From Candidatus Rokuibacteriota bacterium (GTDB lineage: Bacteria; Methylomirabilota; Methylomirabilia; Rokubacteriales; CSP1-6): a DNA stretch of 64,000 nt. The stretch is taken from positions 85,043 to 149,042 of the forward strand of contig JAUSJX010000029.1 of the NCBI GenBank assembly GCA_030647435.1. The letters run 5' to 3'. This document shows positions 42,470 to 50,164 of the stretch, in pieces. The notes under the pieces are model-generated. The model saw only the letters and a list, made by a program, of their open reading frames with translations, did not search any database and was not told the DNA's origin. The translations under genes and the position numbers were made by a program. Each line of letters begins with the position of its first letter. Position 1 is the stretch's first letter.

Positions 42470-42799
42470 CTATTTCTTGCCGTCGAAGACGTGCGTTGCG
42501 ATGCGCGCCGCCGTCATGGCGGTGGGCCAACCGGCATAGAACGCCATGTGCGTGATCACTTCACCGATCTCGTCCTTCGTCACGCCGTTCGCCAGCGCGC
42601 GCTCGATGTGCCCCTTCAGCTGGTCACCGCGGTACATCGCCGTGAGCGCGGCCACGGTGATGAGGCTCCTGTCTCGCTTGGACAAGCCGGGGCGCTCCCA
42701 GATGTCCCCGTAGACCACCTTCTCGGTCAGCTCGATCAGCTTGGGGACGACCCCGCGAACTTCCTCCCTCGCTGGTGATGCGGCTGCGGGCGTAGCCAT
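42470..42799 (-). CDS. Carboxymuconolactone decarboxylase family protein (no CxxC)
   Basis: A 109-aa all-alpha CMD-fold protein. KVVYGDIWERPGLSKRDRSLITVAALTAM, then RGDQLKGHIERALANGVTKDEIGEVITHMAFYAGWPTAM is the core CMD pattern. The C-x-x-C pair of AhpD peroxidases is absent, so it belongs to the decarboxylase/unknown branch. Start ATG 42799. Operon partner of a 3-hydroxyacid dehydrogenase and an MBL-fold lactonase-like gene, which would suit aromatic or lactone catabolism. Confidence 0.9.
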   Translation of the reverse strand: MATPAAASPAREEVRGVVPKLIELTEKVVYGDIWERPGLSKRDRSLITVAALTAMYRGDQLKGHIERALANGVTKDEIGEVITHMAFYAGWPTAMTAARIATHVFDGKK

Positions 42800-42821
42800 G
42801 TCTTACCTCCTTGGTTGGCGT

Positions 42822-43577
42822 TCAGGCGATCTTGATGATGCCGGGCTCGACCTGCTGGAAGCGGTCGGCCACGAGCGGGTCGTGGCCCGCGACGATCAGC
42901 TTCTCCTTGCCGGCCAGCGCGTGGATGGTCTCGAAGGCGTCGAGCATCTCGGGCAGGTTGGTGATGATCTGCACGGGCTGGCGCGTCTCCACGTTGTGGT
43001 AGAAGTGCGAGGCGTCCGAGGTGAGGACGACCGTGCCGCGCTTGGTCTCGACGCTGACGATCTGCAGCCCCGCGGTGTGGCCGCCGACCCTGTGCACGCG
43101 GAGCCCGGGAAACACCTCGCGGTCGCCGTCGAGGAACTTGACGCGGTTGGCGTAGTTCAGCGTCACGAGCCCGGCCAGCGCATTGACGTTGGCCGAGCCC
43201 CGGAAGGCCGGCGTCCCGCCGTATTTCCCCGTCCAGAACGCGGCCTCCTCCTGCTGGATCCAGAACTCCGCGTTGGGGAAGAGGCTGTGGCCCGCCCAGT
43301 GGTCGTAGTGCAGGTGCGTGATGAGCGAGATGGGCACGTCGGCGGCCTTGATCCCCGCGCGCTCGACCATCGACGCCGGGGTGACGTAGTTGCGCATGCC
43401 GCGCGACTTGGCCTCGTCGTCAAGGAAGCCCGTGTCCACGAGGACGGGCTGCGGGCCGCCCAGAATCAGCCAGACGAAGTAGTGAAGCGTGAGCTTGTCG
43501 TGTGACGCCTCGCGGTAGAAGAACTGGCACTTCGTCGTGTCCCGTTCCGAGTACTTGAGCGCGTAGACCTCGTACAT
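42822..43577 (-). CDS. Metallo-beta-lactamase-fold hydrolase (AHL-lactonase-like)
   Basis: A 251-aa MBL-fold protein. The dinuclear-metal motif is SLITHLHYDHWAGHSLFPN (H-x-H-x-D-H), with a later His in HRVGGHTAGLQIV, Asp in VLTSDASHFY and a terminal His in VAGHDPLV. The arrangement and the tryptophan-rich N-terminus resemble N-acyl-homoserine lactonases (AiiA group). Lactone hydrolysis fits its partners, a CMD protein and hydroxyacid dehydrogenase. Start ATG 43577. Confidence 0.88.
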   Translation of the reverse strand: MYEVYALKYSERDTTKCQFFYREASHDKLTLHYFVWLILGGPQPVLVDTGFLDDEAKSRGMRNYVTPASMVERAGIKAADVPISLITHLHYDHWAGHSLFPNAEFWIQQEEAAFWTGKYGGTPAFRGSANVNALAGLVTLNYANRVKFLDGDREVFPGLRVHRVGGHTAGLQIVSVETKRGTVVLTSDASHFYHNVETRQPVQIITNLPEMLDAFETIHALAGKEKLIVAGHDPLVADRFQQVEPGIIKIA

Positions 43578-43698
43578 GGATGTCCCTCCCAGAACCGGGA
43601 GTCTACCCTATCCCGGCTGCGTCAGGGAGCGGTCGGGAGAGCCGCCGGTCCGCTGCCCTCCCGCGCCGCGCGCCTGACCCCGTTCGCCCCTGCCGGCG

Positions 43699-44658
43699 CT
43701 ACGCGTGGAAGGTCTGCCGGCCCTCGTTGCGGTTCCACAGGCGGAGCAGGTGGCGCTTGCGCTCGGGGTCGGCGGCGTCGCGAAACGGTGTCCGGCTGTG
43801 GGCGAAGAGCCAATTGTTCAGATACTGGAGCTGGCCCTTCTCGATCGTGAACTCCACCCACAGCGCCGGCGAGTTCAGGACGGCGCTCATGGCAGCCAAA
43901 GCTTCGCGCCCGCCATCGTCGAGCGCGGTCCCCGTCAAGCTTTCGGCGTTCTCGATGAGGCTCTGGTTGTAGCGGCAGCGCAGGCCCGAGGCTGTGGGCT
44001 CGAACACCGGCTGATGGGCGACCTTGGAGTCATCCGGCGCGTGCTCGGCCTGCCGGTCCCAGGGGAAGGGCGCGTACAGGCGGCGGAGCAGCTCCGGCTG
44101 CCGCTGCTCGAGCTCGTCGTGCGCCGTCTGCAGGCTCACGAAGCGGCTCAGGCCCCCTTCGAGCGCCGGATGCAGGCAGAGCAGCCCGACGAGCTCGGGC
44201 GGCTCCGCCAGCCACGGCGCGTCCGTGTGAAATTGAAGATCGAGATTCGTCACGGACCGCCGCACTCCGTAGGTCAGGGCGCGGCCGGTGTCCCGGACGT
44301 CGTAGAGCATGGTGCCGTCCCACTTCTGCGCCACGAGGCGTCCCAGGAGGGATCCGAGGAGCCACCCGAGAGCCCGGTTCTCCTCCGCCGAGAAGCGCTC
44401 GACGGGAACCCGATCGAGCACTGCCAGCCCGATCCCATCGCGAAGCTGCCGCGCGACGGCCGCCATGACCTCGCGGCACTGCGGCAGCGCGAACTGGATC
44501 GGGGACAGAAGCAGGGTCGGCAGGGGCTCGCGCCGCAGTCTGTGCACGACCGACTCGATCTCATCCACGGCGCCCGCAGGCAGCGGCACGAGCCAACCCG
44601 AGGGGGAGAGGGTGCTTCGGACCCACGCGTGGCGGTCGGAGGTGTTGGCGGGCGACAT
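43699..44658 (-). CDS. TauD/TfdA-family dioxygenase
   Basis: A 319-aa Fe(II)/2-oxoglutarate enzyme. The metal motif is QFHTDAPWLAEPPE (H-x-D), distal His in WLFAHSRTPFRDA, and Arg residues in the PERKRHLLRLWNRNEGR tail. It differs from the shorter TauD at 14617 by an N-terminal extension and by RNEGR-type C-terminus, resembling TauD proteins with HTDAPW motifs found with gamma-butyrobetaine-like or taurine-like substrates. Start ATG 44658. A short coiled-coil gene lies 12 nt upstream. Confidence 0.85.
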   Translation of the reverse strand: MSPANTSDRHAWVRSTLSPSGWLVPLPAGAVDEIESVVHRLRREPLPTLLLSPIQFALPQCREVMAAVARQLRDGIGLAVLDRVPVERFSAEENRALGWLLGSLLGRLVAQKWDGTMLYDVRDTGRALTYGVRRSVTNLDLQFHTDAPWLAEPPELVGLLCLHPALEGGLSRFVSLQTAHDELEQRQPELLRRLYAPFPWDRQAEHAPDDSKVAHQPVFEPTASGLRCRYNQSLIENAESLTGTALDDGGREALAAMSAVLNSPALWVEFTIEKGQLQYLNNWLFAHSRTPFRDAADPERKRHLLRLWNRNEGRQTFHA

Positions 44659-44670
44659 CGTCAGGCTATC

Positions 44671-44976
44671 CTACGTGGACTTGGCTTTTCTGATCTCGGC
44701 GATCTTGCGGTCGCGATCGCTCGTCAACCGCTCCTGGTCGCGCCGCAGCTCCTCGTTCAGCTTGTCCACCTCTTCGTGGGTCCGGGCGGCGGCCATTGCG
44801 GCCTGGTGAAGGATCTCGCGCTCGGCGGCTTTCGCCTGGTGGAACTGGCGGGCCTCGGCGATGGCGGCCTTCTGCTTGGCGGTGAGCGGGCGCTCCTCGA
44901 CGCTCTGCTCCTTGTCCTTCTGGCGGAGGCGCTCCATCGCCAGCTCGTAGGCGCTCTTCGGGGCGTCGTCGCTCAT
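44671..44976 (-). CDS. Small charged coiled-coil protein
   Basis: A 101-aa protein made almost entirely of charged helices: SAYELAMERLRQKDKEQSV, TAKQKAAIAEARQFHQAKAAE and EEVDKLNEELRRDQERLTSD. Heptad spacing suggests a coiled coil from about residue 35 to the end. No signal peptide or catalytic motif. Such proteins are common next to TauD genes in related genomes by my recollection, but the role is unknown. It is on the same strand as the neighbouring dioxygenase. Confidence 0.75.
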   Translation of the reverse strand: MSDDAPKSAYELAMERLRQKDKEQSVEERPLTAKQKAAIAEARQFHQAKAAEREILHQAAMAAARTHEEVDKLNEELRRDQERLTSDRDRKIAEIRKAKST

Positions 44977-45018
44977 GACTCGGTAGTGTACCAGAGGCCG
45001 TCCGGCCCCAGGGGCGGC

Positions 45019-47829
45019 TTACGGTCGCGGGGTGATGACGAAGCGGAAGCGTGCGTCGGGCCGGCCGTAGCGGGCGAAGGCCTCCTGGATCTCCCGGCCG
45101 GTGAAGCGCTGGTACTGGGCAGGGGCGTCGAGGAGATCGTCGAGGCCGAGTGCGCGGTAGTCGAGCGTCGAGAGCCTGTTCAGCCAGAAATTCGGCGTCT
45201 TGAGCGTCTCGCCGAGGAAGTTCGCCATCTGCTTCTTGACCACGGCAAGCTCGTCGGGCGTCGGCCCGTCCTTGGCGAAGTCGGCGAACATCTCCTCAAT
45301 CGCAGCCGCCAGCGCCGGCGCCTTGCCGGGGTCGGTCGGGGCGATCGCCGCGAAGAGCCCGAACCCGGGATAGACCACGGACGGCTCGGAGGACGCGCCG
45401 ATGCTGTAAACAAGCTGCCTCTCCTCCCTGATGGACTTCGTCATGCGCGTGGTGAGCACGCGCGAGGCCACGTTGAGCAGCCGCGTGTCGCGCACGTCGC
45501 GGAGGTCGGCGCCGAAGAAGCCGGCAAGGACGCCGGCCTGGGGCGTCAGCACCTCGATCGACTCCGTGACGCTGATCGGCCCTTGCGGGCGGGGGATGGC
45601 GCGGAGATCCGCGAGCGTCTTGTCGCTGATGCGCGGCCGCGCGGGCAGCGCGCCCAGGTACTTCGCCGCAAGGCGCGTGGCCGTATCCCGATCGACGTCC
45701 CCGACCACGGCCACCTCGATGGGCGCCTCCGTGATGAGGCGCCGGAGCCACGCCTGCGCGGCCGGGCGCGTGATCGCGCGCACCTGCTCGACGGTCAGCG
45801 GCCTGGCCCGGACTTCGCCCGGCGGATAGATGGCCGCCACGCTCGTATCCACCAGCACGTGCATCGGCTGGCTCTTCCGCTGGTTGATCCGCTGCACCTC
45901 AGCATCCCTCCACTGCTCGAGCGCCGGCTGCTCGATGAGCGGATCGGTCAGCAGGAGATAGGCCAGCTGGAGCCCGCGCTCGAGCTCGGCGGCATCGCCG
46001 GAAACCGTCAGCGTCACGGTGTCTCCCGTCGCCGCGCCGTGCACGCGCACCTTCGCTCCCGTCATCAGGTCCCGGATCTGCGTGCTCGACAGCCGGCTCG
46101 TCGCCGGGCGGTCCCAGGCGCGCAGCGCCGCCTCAGTGATCCCGCGGTTCGCCGCCGTCTCCTGGATCGGCCCCCCGGCCAGCGTGATCGCGATGCTCGC
46201 CTCGTTCTTCCGCTGATCCATGTGGCGGTGGTGCACGCGCACGCCGGTGTCGAGCCACATCGACGTTACGCCGCTCGCCGTGTGCGGCAGGCTCTCGGCC
46301 ACGGCGCCGCCGCGGGGCACGGCGGCCAGGAGCGTCGTCGCCCGCGCCACGTCCACCGGCTTGCCGGGTCTGACGGCGACGGCGGCCCGGCCGAGCGGGA
46401 GGAACTGGGCCTCGCTCGGCACCTCGTCACTCGCGGGAAGCTCGGCGATGAACATGGCGCGGCTCGGATCGAAAGCGGCGGCGAAGGCATCCGAGACCTC
46501 GCGGGCCGTGATGCCGGGCAGCAGGCGCTGGAGGAGTGCCTGCTTCTGGGCCGCCGACATCGGCCGGCTCCCGCGGGTGACATCCCCGTTGAGCTGGCGC
46601 AGCACCTCCCGCGCCGGGCGCGTCGCCTCCCGCCGCACGCCCTCCTCCGCATCGGCGAGGAGCGCCACGCGCGCGTCCTGCACCTCGCGCTCGGTGAAAC
46701 CGTGGAGCCGGGCGCGCTGCAGAGCGATCCCGAGGTCCTTCAGCATGGTCCGCCACGTCCTCGGCAGGCCCGAGGCTTCAAGCGAGATCATCCGCATCGT
46801 GCCGGGCCACTCCTGGACCGACGCGGCCGCTTCGAGGAAAGAGGCGCGGCCCGCCGCGATCTCTGCGCTCGTCCGGCGGTCGAACGCCCACATGCCGATC
46901 CGATCGATCAGCTCGCGCCGCTCCCGGCCGACGGTTGTCACCGGACCCCGCGGCGGCTCGAGCCTCAGAATCGAGACATCAGCCCGGGTCAGCTCGGGGT
47001 CGGTGACCACGATGGTGCGCGGCCCCGCTGTCGGCTTGACCCCCGCATCGCGAGGCGTCGGCTTCGGTACCGCGGGGGCGCCGCCGAACTGCTGCGCGAT
47101 GACGTCGGCGACCATGGCGGGGTCCGTGTCGCCCACCACGATCAGCGTCATGTTGCTCGGCACGTACCAGTACGAGTAGTAGTCCTGGAAGTCCGGGCGC
47201 GTCACCGACTTGATCGTCTGCTCGATGCCGATCGGCAGCCGCCGGCCGAGCGTCGATTCGGGCGCGAGCCGCTCGTAAATCTGGTCCTGCACCCGCTGGC
47301 GTGCGCCCGAGCGCGCGCGCTTCTCCTCGAGGATGACCTGGCGCTCGCTGTCGATCTCGGCGGGCGCAAGGCTCATGCGCGTGGCGATGTCCGCCATGTA
47401 CAACATCCCCTTCTCGACGAGGTCGCGTCCCCCGCCCGGCAGGGTCAGCGTGTACGTGGTCTGGTCGAAGCCGGTGAACGCGTTCTGGTCGCGCCCGAAG
47501 GCCATGCCCAGCGACTGGAAGAAGGGCACGACCGAGCCCGGCGGAAAGTTGGCGGTGCCGTTGAACGCCATGTGCTCGAGATAGTGGGCGAGACCCCGCT
47601 GCACTTCGGTCTCGTTGAGCGAGCCCGAGGCGACGTGGAGCCAGATGCCCACGCGGCCCTCGGGGTTCTTATGCGGGCGGATGATGTAGGCGAGCCCGTT
47701 GGGCAGGGTGCCCGTCACAAGGGCCGGATCGGTCGGCAGCTTCTCATCGGCGAGCGACGCCGCCCGGGCCGGAACCAAGGGCAGCAGCTGGAGCACCACC
47801 GTCATCACCAGGACCAGGACCGCACGCAT
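45019..47829 (-). CDS. M16 (pitrilysin/insulinase) family zinc peptidase, secreted
   Basis: A 936-aa protein with a signal peptide (VLVLVMTVVLQLLPLVPARAA). The inverted zinc motif H-x-x-E-H is HYLEHMAFNGT (His82, Glu85, His86), with a downstream Glu in AEIDSERQVILEEK. It has both halves of a peptidasome-like M16 enzyme in one chain: an active N-half and an inactive C-half. M16 proteins degrade small peptides; this one would act outside the inner membrane. Start ATG 47829, about 180 bp from the repeat-protein gene. A palindrome precedes it. Confidence 0.9.
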   Translation of the reverse strand: MRAVLVLVMTVVLQLLPLVPARAASLADEKLPTDPALVTGTLPNGLAYIIRPHKNPEGRVGIWLHVASGSLNETEVQRGLAHYLEHMAFNGTANFPPGSVVPFFQSLGMAFGRDQNAFTGFDQTTYTLTLPGGGRDLVEKGMLYMADIATRMSLAPAEIDSERQVILEEKRARSGARQRVQDQIYERLAPESTLGRRLPIGIEQTIKSVTRPDFQDYYSYWYVPSNMTLIVVGDTDPAMVADVIAQQFGGAPAVPKPTPRDAGVKPTAGPRTIVVTDPELTRADVSILRLEPPRGPVTTVGRERRELIDRIGMWAFDRRTSAEIAAGRASFLEAAASVQEWPGTMRMISLEASGLPRTWRTMLKDLGIALQRARLHGFTEREVQDARVALLADAEEGVRREATRPAREVLRQLNGDVTRGSRPMSAAQKQALLQRLLPGITAREVSDAFAAAFDPSRAMFIAELPASDEVPSEAQFLPLGRAAVAVRPGKPVDVARATTLLAAVPRGGAVAESLPHTASGVTSMWLDTGVRVHHRHMDQRKNEASIAITLAGGPIQETAANRGITEAALRAWDRPATSRLSSTQIRDLMTGAKVRVHGAATGDTVTLTVSGDAAELERGLQLAYLLLTDPLIEQPALEQWRDAEVQRINQRKSQPMHVLVDTSVAAIYPPGEVRARPLTVEQVRAITRPAAQAWLRRLITEAPIEVAVVGDVDRDTATRLAAKYLGALPARPRISDKTLADLRAIPRPQGPISVTESIEVLTPQAGVLAGFFGADLRDVRDTRLLNVASRVLTTRMTKSIREERQLVYSIGASSEPSVVYPGFGLFAAIAPTDPGKAPALAAAIEEMFADFAKDGPTPDELAVVKKQMANFLGETLKTPNFWLNRLSTLDYRALGLDDLLDAPAQYQRFTGREIQEAFARYGRPDARFRFVITPRP

Positions 47830-47853
47830 GGGTCACCTCCCTCCCCACTAAGC

Positions 47854-47868
47854 TACACCCCGGGTGTA
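47854..47868. promoter_or_regulatory. Short perfect palindrome upstream of the M16 gene
   Basis: TACACCC and GGGTGTA flank a single C, in the gap before the peptidase start. It could be an operator or part of a terminator; nothing else decides between these. Confidence 0.3.
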
Positions 47869-47952
47869 AGAAACCCGTGAGAGCGACATGAAGAGTGTCT
47901 CATGCCGCGTTTGCACTTGCCCATGCCCTTCGCCGCGAGCCTGGAACAAGAA

Positions 47953-47983
47953 GAGGCCCCGGAGATGACATCTCCGGGGCCTC
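47953..47983 (-). terminator. Rho-independent terminator of the repeat-protein gene
   Basis: A perfect 15-bp stem, GAGGCCCCGGAGATG with its reverse complement, closes on one unpaired base. On the minus strand it lies 25 nt past the repeat-protein stop and is followed by a T-rich run (TTCTTGTT). It separates that gene from the M16 peptidase gene. Confidence 0.8.
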
Positions 47984-48007
47984 GGTGTTTCTACGTCTAG
48001 GCTGCTG

Positions 48008-48766
48008 TTACTTCAGGATCGCCAGCGCGGCCTTCGCCTTGTCGGTGGCCAGCGTCATGTTGCCGGACTTGCACGCGGCCTCGGCCTCCTTCACCAGCGA
48101 GGCGGCCTTCGTCATGTCAGCGCGAGGAGCCTGGGCCGTAGTGGTAGACCCAGTGGCCGTCCGAGGAGACTGGACATCCTGGTTACCACGGGGCGACTGG
48201 ATGTTCTGGTTGCCGCGGGGCGACTGCACGTCCTGGTTACCGCGGGGCGACTGGACGCTCTGGTTGCCGCGAGGCGACTGGACATCCTGGTTACCGCGGG
48301 GCGACTGGATGTCCTGGTTACCGCGAGGAGACTGCACATCCTGGTTACCGCGGGGCGACTGCACGTCCTGGTTGCCGCGGGGCGACTGGATGTTCTGGTT
48401 ACCGCGAGGCGACTGGATGTCCTGGTTACCGCGAGGAGACTGCACATCCTGGTTACCGCGGGGCGCCTGCATGGCATCGGTCGAACGCGCGCCGGCCAGC
48501 GACCGCGGAGCCTGGACGTCCTGGCTGCCGCGAGGAGACTGCACATCCTGGTTGCCGCGGGGCGCCTGCATGGCATCGGTCGAACGCGCGCCGGCCAGCG
48601 ACCGCGGAGCCTGGACGTCGTCGGGCTTCACCATCGCCGTCTTCTTGCTCAGCATGTCCTTCGCCTGGGCCACTTCGGCCGGGCAATTCGTCTGCGCCGT
48701 GCCCATGGCGGGCGACAGCGACAGCCCTACCGCTACGCTGAGAACCGCTGCGAAAAGCTTCTTCAT
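48008..48766 (-). CDS. Secreted protein with nine-residue Q-S-P-R-G-N repeats
   Basis: A 252-aa protein. A signal peptide (MKKLFAAVLSVAVGLSLSP, then AMGTAQ) precedes two cysteines (NCPAE, and Cys near residue 230). The central ~160 residues are tandem nine-residue units of the type Q-S/A-P-R-G-N/S-Q-D/N-V/I, at least 13 copies. Two larger units also contain APRSLAGARSTDAM. The C-terminus (TKAASLVKEAEAACKSGNMTLATDKAKAALAILK) is a short helical pair. Low-complexity Pro/Arg/Gln repeats suggest an extended periplasmic or surface region. GAGGAAG lies before the ATG. Function unknown. Confidence 0.8.
   Translation of the reverse strand: MKKLFAAVLSVAVGLSLSPAMGTAQTNCPAEVAQAKDMLSKKTAMVKPDDVQAPRSLAGARSTDAMQAPRGNQDVQSPRGSQDVQAPRSLAGARSTDAMQAPRGNQDVQSPRGNQDIQSPRGNQNIQSPRGNQDVQSPRGNQDVQSPRGNQDIQSPRGNQDVQSPRGNQSVQSPRGNQDVQSPRGNQNIQSPRGNQDVQSPRTATGSTTTAQAPRADMTKAASLVKEAEAACKSGNMTLATDKAKAALAILK
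48160..48620 (-). repeat. Tandem 27-bp repeats within the secreted-protein gene
   Basis: Repeated 27-bp units, each coding for Q-S-P-R-G-N-Q-D-V-like nonapeptides, with mixed synonymous changes (CTGGTTACCGCGGGGCGACT-type cores). A longer 99-bp unit with the LAGARSTDAM segment occurs twice at the 48470-48620 side. Both unit lengths keep the reading frame, so copy number can change without frameshift. Confidence 0.8.
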
Positions 48767-49095
48767 GTGTTCTTCCTCTCTCTCTTGTTATGGGCCCTTG
48801 GTTCCGCCCGCCCCATCCGGCTCCCCACTGAGCCTGGGGCGTCCTTCTAAACTCGATCTCCGAGAATGCAGGAGCGGTGCCACGAGGATTTCAAGTTATT
48901 CAGCTATATAAAACAGATATTTACACAAGCGCAATGGAGGCATATACCGGCTCGCTACGGCGTTCTGCCCGAGCAGACCCGCGTCCGGCCGGCGGCAAAC
49001 TGCCCCTGAATTCCCGACTTCGCTAGGGGGATTCCCCCCTTACGGGCCCGGGTGCTATGGTGCCCCCCACCATTAAGTATAGGGAGGCTCCCATC
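48767..49095. other. Intergenic region with an AT-rich patch
   Basis: About 330 bp between the divergent repeat-protein and dehydrogenase genes. Bases 48890-48935 are strikingly AT-rich (including CTATATAAAACAGATATTTA) in an otherwise GC-rich window, the likely promoter zone for one or both genes. I cannot place specific -35/-10 boxes. No gene seen. Confidence 0.5.
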
Positions 49096-50151
49096 ATGGC
49101 CATGAAGACCGTCGTTGCGCTGCCGGGCCAGGGCATCGGCCCCGAAGTCGTCGACACCACCTGCGATCTCCTGATGGGTACGGGTCTACCGCTCAAGATC
49201 CTGACCCCGCCCCAGGACAATCCCCTGCCCGAGGAAACCAAGCGCGCGGCCCGCGAGGCCGACGGCGTGCTCTTCGGCGCGGCCGGCCCTTCCACGAGTC
49301 ACGTGGTCTGGTGGCTCCGCTGGGAGATGAGCGCGTGGGCCGGCATCCGGCCGATCCGTTTCTACCCTGGGATGCGCTCGCCGCTGGCCGACCCCGAGGG
49401 CATCGACTACATCCTTCTGCGCGAGAACAGCGAGGGCATCTACCCGGGCCGCGAGGGTGACCTGGCCGATCTGGTCAAGGTCATGCCCGACCTCTCCGAC
49501 CGGACGGGTCGCAAGGTAAAGGACTACGGCACCGTGGGACGCTTCGCCGTAAAGGTGGTCACGCCGAAGGGCGCCGAGCGCATCGCCCGCTTCGCCGTCG
49601 AGCTGGCCCGCAAACGGAAGGCCCAGGGCAAGCCCGGCAAGATCACCTGCGTGACCAAGTCGAACGTCCTGCCCCGCACCGACGGGCTCTACCAGGAGAC
49701 CGTCGAGCGCATCGTGCGCGAGGCGGGCGGGCTCCAGTTCGAGCACTTCCACGTGGACGATGCCGCGCGGCGCCTCGTGCGCTTTCCCCAGTCCATGGAC
49801 GTCGTCCTGTGCATGAACCTGTACGGCGACATCCTGTCCGACCTCGGAGCAGAGACGGCAGGCGGGCTGGGACTCGCGCCGTCCGGCAACTTCGGCGACG
49901 GCTGGGCCTACTTCGAATCGGTCCACGGCTCGGCCCCCGACATCGCGGGGCAAGGCATCGCCAACCCTACCGCGACCATTCGCTCGGCCGCGCTCATGCT
50001 GGAACACATGGGGATGGGCGCCGAGGCCCAGCGGCTCGACGCCGCGGTGGGGCGCGTCTACCGCGACGGCAAGACGCTGACGCCCGACCAGGGCGGCACG
50101 GCCAAGACACGCGAGATGGCCCAGGCCGTCCTCGCGGCGTATCGGGGATAA
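49096..50151 (+). CDS. Isocitrate/isopropylmalate dehydrogenase family protein
   Basis: A 351-aa decarboxylating dehydrogenase. The start [20 protein letters not shown] is the family N-terminus (G-x-G-I-G-P-E-V). [14 protein letters not shown] is the substrate/phosphate segment, [12 protein letters not shown] follows, and [29 protein letters not shown] is the metal-binding signature. 3-Isopropylmalate, isocitrate, homoisocitrate or tartrate could be the substrate; the [10 protein letters not shown] loop resembles tartrate/isocitrate-like members. ATG 49096 has GGGAGG 8 nt upstream. It converges with hyuB 13 nt away. Confidence 0.88.
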   Translation: MAMKTVVALPGQGIGPEVVDTTCDLLMGTGLPLKILTPPQDNPLPEETKRAAREADGVLFGAAGPSTSHVVWWLRWEMSAWAGIRPIRFYPGMRSPLADPEGIDYILLRENSEGIYPGREGDLADLVKVMPDLSDRTGRKVKDYGTVGRFAVKVVTPKGAERIARFAVELARKRKAQGKPGKITCVTKSNVLPRTDGLYQETVERIVREAGGLQFEHFHVDDAARRLVRFPQSMDVVLCMNLYGDILSDLGAETAGGLGLAPSGNFGDGWAYFESVHGSAPDIAGQGIANPTATIRSAALMLEHMGMGAEAQRLDAAVGRVYRDGKTLTPDQGGTAKTREMAQAVLAAYRG

Positions 50152-50164
50152 GCGCGCGCTGCCC

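Noticed and set aside
42470..42799. AhpD-type peroxidase
   Set aside because: The CMD fold is clear but there is no C-x-x-C or TGA equivalent, so a thiol-peroxidase role is unsupported.
43705..47880. A 1391-codon open frame on the plus strand
   Set aside because: It lies opposite the M16 peptidase and TauD genes, reads as Arg/Gly/Ala-rich sequence with no domain, and results from GC-rich codon bias on the real strand.
48160..48620. CRISPR array
   Set aside because: The units are directly adjacent and coding, without unique spacers of constant length, so this is a protein repeat.
47895..48911. Plus-strand frame with W-L-P-R-G-D repeats
   Set aside because: It is the antisense reading of the Q-S-P-R-G-N repeats; it lacks a ribosome site and contains the terminator palindrome.
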